Under the pieces are notes generated by a model. The model searched no databases, was not told the DNA's origin, and was given only the letters and a program-made list of their open reading frames with translations. This document shows, piece after piece, positions 1-5,639 of a stretch of 11,213 nucleotides of DNA. The DNA comes from Sulfurospirillaceae bacterium (GTDB lineage Bacteria > Campylobacterota > Campylobacteria > Campylobacterales > Sulfurospirillaceae), in the NCBI GenBank assembly GCA_028705785.1, contig JAQWCT010000065.1, positions 1 to 11,213 on the forward strand, read 5' to 3'. The stretch's first letter is position 1; each line of letters opens with the position of its first letter. The position numbers were made by a program, and so were the translations under genes.

Positions 1-1047
1 TTTTTCGACTTTCATGCGGTCTTGGAACTGTTTGCTTCTATCTTTGGCAAAGATTTGCATATCTTCTACTTCGTCCATTTCATCCACGATTTCAACACCT
101 AAGAGGGTTTCGATAGCATCTTCAAGGGTGACGACGCCTGCGGTTTGTCCGTAGCTATCAAAGACGATGAAAAGGTGTGTTTTGCGTTTGACGAATTGGT
201 CGATGAGGTTTGGTACGGGAAGGTTTTCAGAAACCATATGAACTTCATGCGCGATGCTCTCTAGTGTGATAGTATCGTGGTCTTCAACGCTTTCTTCTAA
301 AATGCGTTGGTTAAACACAACACCTACGACATCATCAAGCGTTTCACCAAAGACGGGGATACGAGAGTGGATGTACATACGGTCATCTTCGATGGCTTCT
401 TCAATGGTAGTAGAAGATGGCAATGCAAAAACGACACTTCTTGGCGTCATAATATCCTTGGCTTTAATGTTTTTAAGTTTTAAAAGATTTTCGATTAAGT
501 CACTCTCTTTGGTCAAAATGGAACCATCTTTTTCGCCCATTGCAACGACTGCCATGATTTCATCGCGTGAAAAGTTAGGATGTTTTTTCTTATTTTTAGA
601 GATAAAATTGGTCAGTAACGATGACACCCATACAAAAGGGAAAGTGAGGGTTACGAGTAACGAAATGAGATAACCTGATGGGATGAGTAATTTTTTCCAA
701 TACAAAGCACCGATGGTTTTAGGAATAATCTCAGAGACATACAAAATCAAAAGTGTGACAACAAAAGCAACAGCGGTTTGCCATTCGTTTCCAAAAAGTA
801 TTTGTGCTTGAGCACCTACGCCTGCTGCACCCATAGTGTGAGCAAAGGTGTTGAAAGTGAGAATGGAGGAGATGGGCACATCGATATTTGCTTTGAGTTC
901 TTTAAGCATGGCTATCGCATTTTCATTGTTTTCTTTAGGCAATGTTTCAATGTAAGAGCTTGTGCTTGAAAGTAAAACTGCTTCTAAAACAGAGCAAAGA
1001 AATGATACGAGAAGAGCTAACGAAAGATAAGTTATAAGTAGCGTCAT
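1..1047 (-). CDS. CNNM (DUF21) / CBS-pair membrane protein, hemolysin C/CorC-like, 3' end outside window
   Basis: This is an open frame of 349 codons read leftward from the ATG at 1047, with no stop before the window edge. Residues 1 to about 150 form the CNNM (DUF21) membrane domain. It starts MTLLITYLSLALLVSFLCSV, continues with a small-residue helix around residues 70-80, and carries the family motif SEIIPKTIGA around residue 105. A CBS pair follows from about residue 195, recognisable from KAKDIMTPRSVV, then SRIPVFGE, DDVVGVV and GVVTLEDAIETLLG. The acidic stretch VEIVDEMDEVED comes next. No CorC/HlyC C-terminal domain is visible and the gene seems close to ending. CNNM proteins are linked to Mg2+/Co2+ export in the inner membrane. 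The start has no Shine-Dalgarno of its own. It overlaps the stop of a 21-codon leader ORF (ATGA), so translational coupling is likely. The substrate is inferred from the family only. Confidence 0.9.
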   Translation of the reverse strand, partial: MTLLITYLSLALLVSFLCSVLEAVLLSSTSSYIETLPKENNENAIAMLKELKANIDVPISSILTFNTFAHTMGAAGVGAQAQILFGNEWQTAVAFVVTLLILYVSEIIPKTIGALYWKKLLIPSGYLISLLVTLTFPFVWVSSLLTNFISKNKKKHPNFSRDEIMAVVAMGEKDGSILTKESDLIENLLKLKNIKAKDIMTPRSVVFALPSSTTIEEAIEDDRMYIHSRIPVFGETLDDVVGVVFNQRILEESVEDHDTITLESIAHEVHMVSENLPVPNLIDQFVKRKTHLFIVFDSYGQTAGVVTLEDAIETLLGVEIVDEMDEVEDMQIFAKDRSKQFQDRMKVEK

Positions 1048-1109
1048 AGGGTAAAGCCTAAATGTGAGGTAGAGGTAAAGCTCCGCGAGTCTGGAACGCT
1101 TTGGGTCAT
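1044..1109 (-). CDS. Possible 21-codon leader peptide upstream of the CNNM gene
   Basis: The frame reads ATG at 1109, begins MTQSVPDSRSFTS, ends HLGFTL and stops with TGA at 1046-1044. That stop shares bases with the ATG of the CNNM gene (ATGA overlap). It has a clear ribosome binding site, AAGGA at 1121-1117 with a 7-nt gap, whereas the downstream gene has none. It is out of frame with the CNNM gene, so it is not simply an N-terminal extension unless there is a frameshift. The peptide is polar, rich in Ser and Thr, with one proline and no membrane segment. I infer a translationally coupled leader. Leader ORFs upstream of magnesium transport genes are known in enterobacteria (mgtL, corL), but no sequence similarity is claimed. 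Confidence 0.5.
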   Translation of the reverse strand: MTQSVPDSRSFTSTSHLGFTL

Positions 1110-1116
1110 AGAAATT

Positions 1117-1121
1117 TCCTT
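1117..1121 (-). promoter_or_regulatory. Ribosome binding site serving the leader ORF
   Basis: AAGGA on the minus strand, 7 nt before the ATG at 1109. It is the only Shine-Dalgarno match between the structured element and the CNNM gene. It therefore decides that ribosomes load at the leader ORF rather than directly at 1047. Confidence 0.6.
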
Positions 1122-1133
1122 TTAAAATATTTT

Positions 1134-1166
1134 AAGTACCAAATTATCATAAATAACACCTTTTGA
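1134..1166 (+). repeat. Outer inverted repeat, left arm
   Basis: 33 bp beginning AAGTACCAAATTATCATAAA and ending CCTTTTGA. It is the reverse complement of 1372-1404 except for one base (A in the left arm opposite C in the right). The base before the arm (T at 1133) does not pair with the base after the right arm (G at 1405), which fixes the end of the repeat. Confidence 0.95.
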
Positions 1167-1371
1167 TGAAAGGCTTTTACTTTAGCTTCTAGGCAAATTT
1201 ATGAAAGCTTGCTTTTATTGCAAGTTGAATAAATTTAACAACGAAGATGAGGTAAAAGCCTTTCACCCGTAGGGCATTTAAAAAAGGGTATATCTACTTC
1301 GTTAGATTTTTTTGATTTACAATAAGTAAACCTGCAAAAATCTGCCTTGTATCTACCCCCTTTTTTAAATG

Positions 1372-1404
1372 TCAAAAGGTGCTATTTATGATAATTTGGT
1401 ACTT
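1372..1404 (-). repeat. Outer inverted repeat, right arm
   Basis: 33 bp beginning TCAAAAGGTGCTATTTATGA and ending TTTGGTACTT on the plus strand, matching the left arm at 32 of 33 positions. On the minus strand its first base is the A at 1404, 8 nt beyond the TATAAT box, so it may be the 5' end of a transcript. Confidence 0.95.
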
Positions 1405-1412
1405 GAGCGCTT

Positions 1413-1440
1413 ATTATAGCTTATTTTTGCTTTTCCTCAA
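1413..1440 (-). promoter_or_regulatory. Sigma70-type promoter reading into the structured element and the CNNM gene
   Basis: On the minus strand there is TTGAGG at 1440-1435, a 16-bp spacer and a perfect TATAAT at 1418-1413. It spans the last codons and stop of msrB. The expected start lies at about 1406-1404, at the outer arm of the structured element. It would give the CNNM gene its own transcript separate from the potassium operon. This is a motif match only. Confidence 0.6.
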
Positions 1441-1786
1441 AATGAAGTGATAACGAGTTGACACAATGCCTTGTATTTTTAGGGGTTAAGGACTCTCCTT
1501 TGAAGATATGTCCAAGGTGTCCTCCGCAATTTGCACATACAATTTCGATGCGTTTGCCATCAATATCTGGGATTTTTTTGATGGCATTTTCGATTTCATC
1601 ATCAAAACTAGGCCAACCACAATGTGAATGGAACTTGTCGGATGAACGATAAAGAGGGGCTAGACAGCGTTTACACTGGTATATTCCCTCGTTATCAAAT
1701 GAATTGTATTGCCCAGAAAATGGCATTTCTGTACCTTTGTGAACGATAATGTTTTCTTCTTCTTTGGTGAGTTTTTGATATGTCAT
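1421..1786 (-). CDS. msrB: Peptide-methionine (R)-S-oxide reductase MsrB
   Basis: A 121-residue single-domain MsrB, full length for a free-standing enzyme. It reduces methionine-R-sulfoxide in proteins, probably in the cytoplasm because no signal peptide is present. Visible motifs are the two CxxC zinc pairs C38/C41 and C84/C87, the HCGWPSF segment (residues 55-61) and the active-site strand RHCVNS with catalytic C108. C56 in the CGWPSF motif matches the resolving cysteine position known from Neisseria MsrB. GGHLGH (88-93) is the usual His-containing loop. It follows ktrA after 23 nt, and that gap holds a TTACATGTAA palindrome. The ribosome site is weak (AAAGG). It is probably the last gene of the potassium operon. 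A promoter for the next region sits inside its 3' end. Confidence 0.97.
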   Translation of the reverse strand: MTYQKLTKEEENIIVHKGTEMPFSGQYNSFDNEGIYQCKRCLAPLYRSSDKFHSHCGWPSFDDEIENAIKKIPDIDGKRIEIVCANCGGHLGHIFKGESLTPKNTRHCVNSLSLHFEEKQK

Positions 1787-1796
1787 TTTGATGCCT

Positions 1797-1806
1797 TTAC
1801 ATGTAA
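1797..1806. repeat. TTACATGTAA palindrome, copy 1 (intergenic ktrA-msrB)
   Basis: Perfect 10-bp palindrome between the ktrA stop and the msrB start, with flanks CCT and GG that extend the symmetry imperfectly. It is the only copy in the window lying outside a gene. Confidence 0.9.
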
Positions 1807-1809
1807 GGA

Positions 1810-2472
1810 TTAACCCTCAGCTTTAGTGAGGTTTCTCAGTTTTTCGATAAATATCTTTTTGCCAATGAATGCAAGCATATCACTTTCACGGATTTTATAG
1901 CTTTTATCGACATCAAATTTCCAATTATCTCTTGTTTTGCAGGCGATAAGATGGATTTCATTTTCAAACATCAATTCAATGTCTTTAATGGTTTTTCCAA
2001 TAAGCGATTTTGTGACTAAAAACTTTCCAATTTTGATGGTACTACTAAAATCTACTTGATCGATGACCACATTTCCCACAAGATTTTCAACGAGTTTTTT
2101 GGCTGATTCTCGTTCAGGATAGATGACTTTAAAAGCGCCAAGTCGTGCTAAAATCTCACCATGCGTAAGGGTGATGGCTTTGGCAATAATATTTTTATTG
2201 TCCAACTCTTTGAGTGCCATTAAAGTCAAAATACTCGCCTCAATATTTTCCCCAATACTAATAATAACCGTATCAAGACCCACAACACCCGCTTCTTGAA
2301 GTGCTTTGATGTCGGTACTATCTAGGATGATAGCATCTTCGATGTATTCACTAATTTCTTGAATTTTATGGGCATCGTTGTCGATAGCGATAATGTCCAT
2401 TCCTTGTTCTGCCAATCCTTTAGCAATGTTAAATCCAAATTTTCCAAGTCCAATAACGGCATATGTTTTCAT
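1810..2472 (-). CDS. ktrA: KtrA/TrkA-type RCK subunit of potassium uptake system
   Basis: A 220-residue cytoplasmic gating subunit, the size of a single-RCK KtrA rather than the doubled E. coli TrkA (about 458 residues). The RCK_N Rossmann fold covers about residues 1-125, with the nucleotide-binding loop GLGKFG at 8-13 and the ribose-binding acid D31 at the end of the second strand (IIAIDND). ISIGEN (72-77) and YPERESA (118-124) are typical RCK positions. An RCK_C (TrkA_C) domain follows, about 136-216. The family binds NAD(H)/ATP/ADP and controls the membrane subunit. It has a good ribosome site (AAGGA, 8-nt gap), and its start overlaps the stop of ktrB by 4 nt (ATGA). That overlap supports co-translation and a joint complex. 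Confidence 0.95.
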   Translation of the reverse strand: MKTYAVIGLGKFGFNIAKGLAEQGMDIIAIDNDAHKIQEISEYIEDAIILDSTDIKALQEAGVVGLDTVIISIGENIEASILTLMALKELDNKNIIAKAITLTHGEILARLGAFKVIYPERESAKKLVENLVGNVVIDQVDFSSTIKIGKFLVTKSLIGKTIKDIELMFENEIHLIACKTRDNWKFDVDKSYKIRESDMLAFIGKKIFIEKLRNLTKAEG

Positions 2473-3800
2473 AATAAAATCCTTCCCTCAGGGTACTGTA
2501 TATGTTTATTTTTTTGTTTTCCGATAAGTAAAAAGCCAAAAGCAAAAATTCCCATTCGTCCAATGAGCATGAGCGCTATAATGATTGATTTTCCAAAAGT
2601 ATTAAAACGGTCTGAAAAGCTGAGTACATCACCGTTTCCTACTGAAACTCCGACCGTACAAAAGGCTGAAACCACTTCAAATAGGGTTTTCATAAAAGGC
2701 GTTCTTTGGGTTTCAACTAAAACAACGGTTGCCAAAATAGTGATAAACGAAGCAACTAAGATGATAGCTGAAGAGCGATTAATAATCTCTGCGGTAATCG
2801 TTCGTTTAAAAGCATAAGGGGCTTGGTTGCTGAGTTTCATGGTGTGAATGGTTGCGATGATAAGGACTGCAATAGTCGTAATTTTAATGCCACCTGCGGT
2901 ACTTCCTGCCCCTCCACCTACCATCATGTAAAGGGTAGAACAAAACAAAGAGGCATCGCTTAGGTTGGAGAGGTCTAAACTGTTGAAACCAGAAGTTCTA
3001 AAATTGACGGAGAGAAAAAAGCTATTTAGGAGTTTTTGATAGAGTGAAAGTTTGGCAAATAGGCCATTATTGTCCCATTCGATTGACAAGAAGACGAGCA
3101 TTCCTGAAACAATAAGAATAAGCGTTCCCCAAAGTGTGATTTTGGTATGGGCTGAGAGCATAAACTTTTGTTTGGAGAATTTATAGTGAAGTTCTACTAA
3201 AACCAAGTAGCCAAGTCCTCCTAGAATAACGAGTAATCCAACAGTCATGAGAACCGTAAAATCATGCTGATATCCTACTAAATTATCCCTAAACATTGAA
3301 GAACCAGCATTATTAAAAGCAGCAATGGTATGAAAAATCCCTTGCCACAGAGCTTTGGAAAAAGACATATCAGCATAAAAACGAAAGGTTAAGATAATGA
3401 TGCCAATGAATTCAAGAATCAAAGTAAAAACAAATACTTTTTTTAAAAAACTTTGAATATCAAGATTGCTAGAGTAGTTGAGTGAGTCTTTTGCCATATT
3501 TTTTTCATGGATATTGAGGTTTTTTCGCATCATTAAAAAGAAGAGTGTCACGATACTCATATATCCAACTCCACCCACTTGCATCAGTAAAACAAGAATA
3601 AATTGCCCAAAAAAGGTAAAATCTTCCGGAGTAACTTTTACAATAAGACCCGTCACACAAGTCGCTGATGTTGAAGTAAATAGGGCATCAATAAAGGTCA
3701 GTTTTCCAATGTGCGAGAAAGGTAGCATCAAGATAGTAGCACCAACAAGTACCACTATAAGGTAGCTAAAAAATATAATACGAAGTGTTTTTTGATTCAT
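2469..3800 (-). CDS. ktrB: KtrB/TrkH-type potassium channel subunit
   Basis: A 443-residue integral membrane protein, KtrB-sized and shorter than E. coli TrkH (483). The four pore-loop repeats are all visible with their filter glycines: TSATCVTG (G51), AAFNNAG (G166), VNFRTSG (G271) and SAFCTVG (G384). The intramembrane gating loop GGGAGSTAGGIK (295-306) lies in the third repeat, and IGRMGIFAFG (413-422) is the conserved C-terminal motif. It carries out K+ uptake across the inner membrane, gated by KtrA; in many Ktr systems Na+ matters as well. The stop overlaps the start of ktrA, and its own ATG overlaps the response regulator stop by 4 nt. An AGAGGA ribosome site lies inside the regulator gene. 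All motifs are intact, so it is expected to be functional. Confidence 0.96.
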   Translation of the reverse strand: MNQKTLRIIFFSYLIVVLVGATILMLPFSHIGKLTFIDALFTSTSATCVTGLIVKVTPEDFTFFGQFILVLLMQVGGVGYMSIVTLFFLMMRKNLNIHEKNMAKDSLNYSSNLDIQSFLKKVFVFTLILEFIGIIILTFRFYADMSFSKALWQGIFHTIAAFNNAGSSMFRDNLVGYQHDFTVLMTVGLLVILGGLGYLVLVELHYKFSKQKFMLSAHTKITLWGTLILIVSGMLVFLSIEWDNNGLFAKLSLYQKLLNSFFLSVNFRTSGFNSLDLSNLSDASLFCSTLYMMVGGGAGSTAGGIKITTIAVLIIATIHTMKLSNQAPYAFKRTITAEIINRSSAIILVASFITILATVVLVETQRTPFMKTLFEVVSAFCTVGVSVGNGDVLSFSDRFNTFGKSIIIALMLIGRMGIFAFGFLLIGKQKNKHIQYPEGRILL

Positions 3801-4504
3801 TGTTCCTCTTCTTTATGGCTTAGGCATGAAAAGCGATAGCCTATGCTTGATTCTGTGGTAATGTATTCTGGTCTTGTAGAGTTTTTCTCTATTTTTTTCC
3901 GTAAGGCATTGATATAGGTACGCAAATATTGCATCTGGTGTTGATATCCTAAGCCCCAAACTGTTTTGAGGATATGTTGATGTGGCAATACTTTATTGGC
4001 ATTTTGCATCAAAAAGGCAAGCAGATTGTACTCCGTGGGTGTGAGCCGCAGAAGCACATTGTCAAGTAAAACCTCTTTTTTGATAAAATCGATAGTGATG
4101 TCTTTACATGTAAGCGTATCGTGAACTGTTTTTTGCTGTGTTCGTCTCAGTGTTGAGCGGATTCTTGCTAAAAGTTCTTTGGTTGAAAAAGGTTTGGTCA
4201 CATAATCGTCTGCTCCACAATCCAGTGAAGCGATAATTTCTTTTTCATCATTTCTTGCAGAAAGCACGATAATCGGTATTTTACTCTCTTTTCGAATGGT
4301 CTGAATAAGTGTTTTCCCATCGCCATCAGGAAGCCCTAAATCCAAAATCAAAAGAGCGGGATTTTGGGTGATAAATTCTCGTTTTGCACTCGTAATATCT
4401 TTTGCAAGGCGGGTTTTATAGCCATACTCATGTAAAGAAATACTCAACAGTTTTCCAATGGCATCATCATCTTCAATCAGTAAAATAAGCTCATTGGGTT
4501 TCAT
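3797..4504 (-). CDS. KdpE-like OmpR-family response regulator
   Basis: A 235-residue two-domain regulator. The receiver domain (about 4-118) has the acidic pocket E11-D12-D13, phosphoacceptor D55 in LLILDLGLPDGDG, switch residue S82 in VLSAR, Y101 and K104 in DDYVTKPF. The LGLPDGDG wording is typical of KdpE. A winged-helix DNA-binding domain follows (about 130-228), with LTPTEYNLLAFL, the recognition region QYLRTYINALRKKIE and the wing SIGYRF. It starts directly after the kinase stop (TAA then ATG, no gap) and overlaps ktrB at its end. It most likely controls this potassium operon, but its DNA targets are not visible here. A TTACATGTAA copy falls in the linker between the two domains. Confidence 0.95.
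   Translation of the reverse strand: MKPNELILLIEDDDAIGKLLSISLHEYGYKTRLAKDITSAKREFITQNPALLILDLGLPDGDGKTLIQTIRKESKIPIIVLSARNDEKEIIASLDCGADDYVTKPFSTKELLARIRSTLRRTQQKTVHDTLTCKDITIDFIKKEVLLDNVLLRLTPTEYNLLAFLMQNANKVLPHQHILKTVWGLGYQHQMQYLRTYINALRKKIEKNSTRPEYITTESSIGYRFSCLSHKEEEQ
4104..4113. repeat. TTACATGTAA palindrome, copy 2 (in the response regulator gene)
   Basis: Perfect copy inside the regulator gene, read there as CTT ACA TGT AAA (Leu-Thr-Cys-Lys). It falls at about residues 131-134, the interdomain linker, where sequence constraint should be low. Confidence 0.9.
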
Positions 4505-5521
4505 TTAAAGCTCTTTTTGGATGTGATTGAGTTGTTTGATGATGGGAAATTGAATTTCAAAGCAGACACCATTATCTTGATTATAAGCGCTTATTTTTCC
4601 GTGATGTGAAGCAACAATACTTTGGCAAATAAATAGCCCAATACCATTACCAGAGATATCTTGAGTGTTTTCAAGGCGATAAAATTTATCAAATATCGAT
4701 TCTAAATTATTTTTTCGCAGAGGGCTACTTTCATTAAAAAAAACAATTTTAACTCCTTTTTGTTCTTGGATGATGTCGATTTTAATGCGTTTTGTGTGGG
4801 TTGAGTATTTGAAAGCATTGTCTAAAAGGTTGGCGAACAGACGCACTAAAAGATTTTCGTCACCCCAATAAAGTTTTAGATTTGGGTCTATGTGAATACT
4901 TAAAGAGCGTTGTATTTGCATCTCATCAAAATCATTAAGGGCCACACTTAAAATATCTTCGAGATCGCACCAGTTCATTTGAAGTTTAAGATGTTTGTCT
5001 TTTAGTCTAGCATTATCCAAAAGATTGTTGATGAGCCGATGCATCTTATCCGAACTATTTTTGATATCTTGAAGAAGAATATTTTTTGTCTCTTCAGTGA
5101 CTTTGGTATCTTCCAATAGAAGTGTGGTAGAACCTAATATGGAAGAGAGGGGAGTTTTAAGATCATGGGAAAGCGTATTGAGTAGAATCTCTCTTATCTC
5201 ATTGCCTTGAATTTTTTGAGCTTGCCAGGTTATGATATACCCAACCAATAAAAAGATAACAAAGCTCCATAAATAGATAATATCATGGACACTGAAACTA
5301 TAAATGGGTGGTACATAAAGAATATTCAAGCATAAAATCGCCAAAAGAGCAACAAGGGAGGTTGCAAAAAAATTACCACGAAGTGCCACAACGATAATGG
5401 GTATAAGATGAATAAGCGCTATATTGACAAGTCCTAAGTAGGTTTGGAAAATTTGGCTGATAATGACTACAGCCCCTAGTGTCAATAATGCAGTAAAAAG
5501 ATAACGATGTCGCTGATACAA
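4505..5521 (-). CDS. Short KdpD-like membrane sensor histidine kinase (DUF4118 type)
   Basis: A 338-residue kinase resembling only the C-terminal half of KdpD. Four hydrophobic segments in about residues 7-98 form a DUF4118-like membrane domain. The HisKA helix carries H119 (TLSHDLKTPLSSILG), and the ATPase domain has the N-box NLLDNAFKYS (231-240), F-box FDKFYR (277-282) and G2 box GNGIGL (291-296). The large N-terminal KdpD sensor and USP domains of E. coli KdpD (894 residues) are absent. The G1 box, usually DxGxG, reads NESSP (263-267), which is degenerate. The start codon is TTG at 5521. It is preceded by AAGGAAG with an 8-nt gap, and no in-frame ATG lies between it and the upstream stop at 5545. 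It probably senses potassium or turgor and phosphorylates the adjacent regulator. Confidence 0.92.
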   Translation of the reverse strand: MYQRHRYLFTALLTLGAVVIISQIFQTYLGLVNIALIHLIPIIVVALRGNFFATSLVALLAILCLNILYVPPIYSFSVHDIIYLWSFVIFLLVGYIITWQAQKIQGNEIREILLNTLSHDLKTPLSSILGSTTLLLEDTKVTEETKNILLQDIKNSSDKMHRLINNLLDNARLKDKHLKLQMNWCDLEDILSVALNDFDEMQIQRSLSIHIDPNLKLYWGDENLLVRLFANLLDNAFKYSTHTKRIKIDIIQEQKGVKIVFFNESSPLRKNNLESIFDKFYRLENTQDISGNGIGLFICQSIVASHHGKISAYNQDNGVCFEIQFPIIKQLNHIQKEL

Positions 5522-5529
5522 ATATATAC

Positions 5530-5556
5530 TTCCTTATTACTTTATTGGCATTATAG
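5530..5556 (-). promoter_or_regulatory. Probable promoter -10 and ribosome site of the kinase-regulator-potassium operon
   Basis: A perfect TATAAT lies on the minus strand at 5556-5551, about 30 nt before the TTG start. No good -35 hexamer is seen; upstream is a T-rich run, common in Campylobacterota promoters. The Shine-Dalgarno AAGGAAG spans 5536-5530 with 8 nt to the TTG codon, which decides the start. Confidence 0.55.
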
Positions 5557-5603
5557 GGGATAATACATCAAAAAAATATCAAAATTATTAAGCCCATTTT
5601 TTG

Positions 5604-5631
5604 TAGAATAACTCTTCCAAATTTTAAGGAG
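5604..5631 (+). promoter_or_regulatory. Possible -10 and strong ribosome site of the TonB receptor gene
   Basis: TAGAAT at 5604-5609 is a candidate -10 about 30 nt before the ATG, without a clear -35. AAGGAG at 5626-5631 with an 8-nt gap is a near-ideal Shine-Dalgarno and fixes the start at 5640. I could not identify a convincing Fur box in 5522-5639. Confidence 0.45.
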
Positions 5632-5639
5632 AAAAATAG

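Larger units (their letters stand above)
1134..1404 (-). other. 271-bp nested inverted-repeat element folding as a three-way junction (structured leader RNA or MITE-like)
   Basis: The gene-free stretch 1110-1420 is mostly this element. The outer arms 1134-1166 and 1372-1404 are 33-bp inverted repeats with one mismatch. Directly inside lies a second pair, 1167-1180 with 1252-1265 (14 of 14 match). Its stem continues imperfectly (for example AAATTTAT with ATAAATTT) to a tip of CTTGC, 7-nt loop, GCAAG at 1208-1224. After a 9-nt linker CCCGTAGGG (1266-1274), a third pair 1275-1288 with 1358-1371 (14 of 14 match) encloses AGATTTTT/AAAAATCT and a TTTAC-AATAA-GTAAA hairpin at 1316-1330. Arms abut with no gap at 1166/1167 and 1371/1372. 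Read on the minus strand, the single outer mismatch becomes a G-U pair. A promoter points into it from 1413-1440. I recognise no Rfam family. It has no obvious target duplication. It could be a regulatory 5' leader, an independent ncRNA or a non-autonomous mobile element. Confidence 0.85.

Noticed and set aside
254..969. Plus-strand open frames at 254-673 and 778-969
   Set aside because: They are antisense to the continuous CNNM/CBS frame, which has clear family motifs. Their products are low-complexity shadows.
1044..1109. Frameshifted N-terminal extension of the CNNM protein
   Set aside because: The frame starting at 1047 already begins like a normal CNNM protein (first helix right after the Met), so no extension is needed.
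1134..1404. Classic transposon or MITE with target-site duplication
   Set aside because: Left flank ATATTTT and right flank GAGCGCT show no direct repeat and no transposase is present. The mobile origin is kept only as an alternative.
1134..1404. Retron, M-box riboswitch, tmRNA or RNase P RNA
   Set aside because: No reverse transcriptase is nearby, and I could not recognise the conserved cores of any of these RNAs.
3478..3765. Plus-strand 95-codon frame antisense to ktrB
   Set aside because: It lies opposite an intact KtrB with all four pore loops, and shows no ribosome site or recognisable domain.
4583..4594. ATAAGCGCTTAT 12-bp palindrome inside the kinase gene
   Set aside because: Only one full copy; related AAGCGCT pieces at 1405 and about 5416 are too short and varied to claim a family.
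5522..5639. Fur box upstream of the TonB receptor
   Set aside because: The region is AT-rich with several GATAAT-like pieces, but no 19-bp palindrome is good enough to call.
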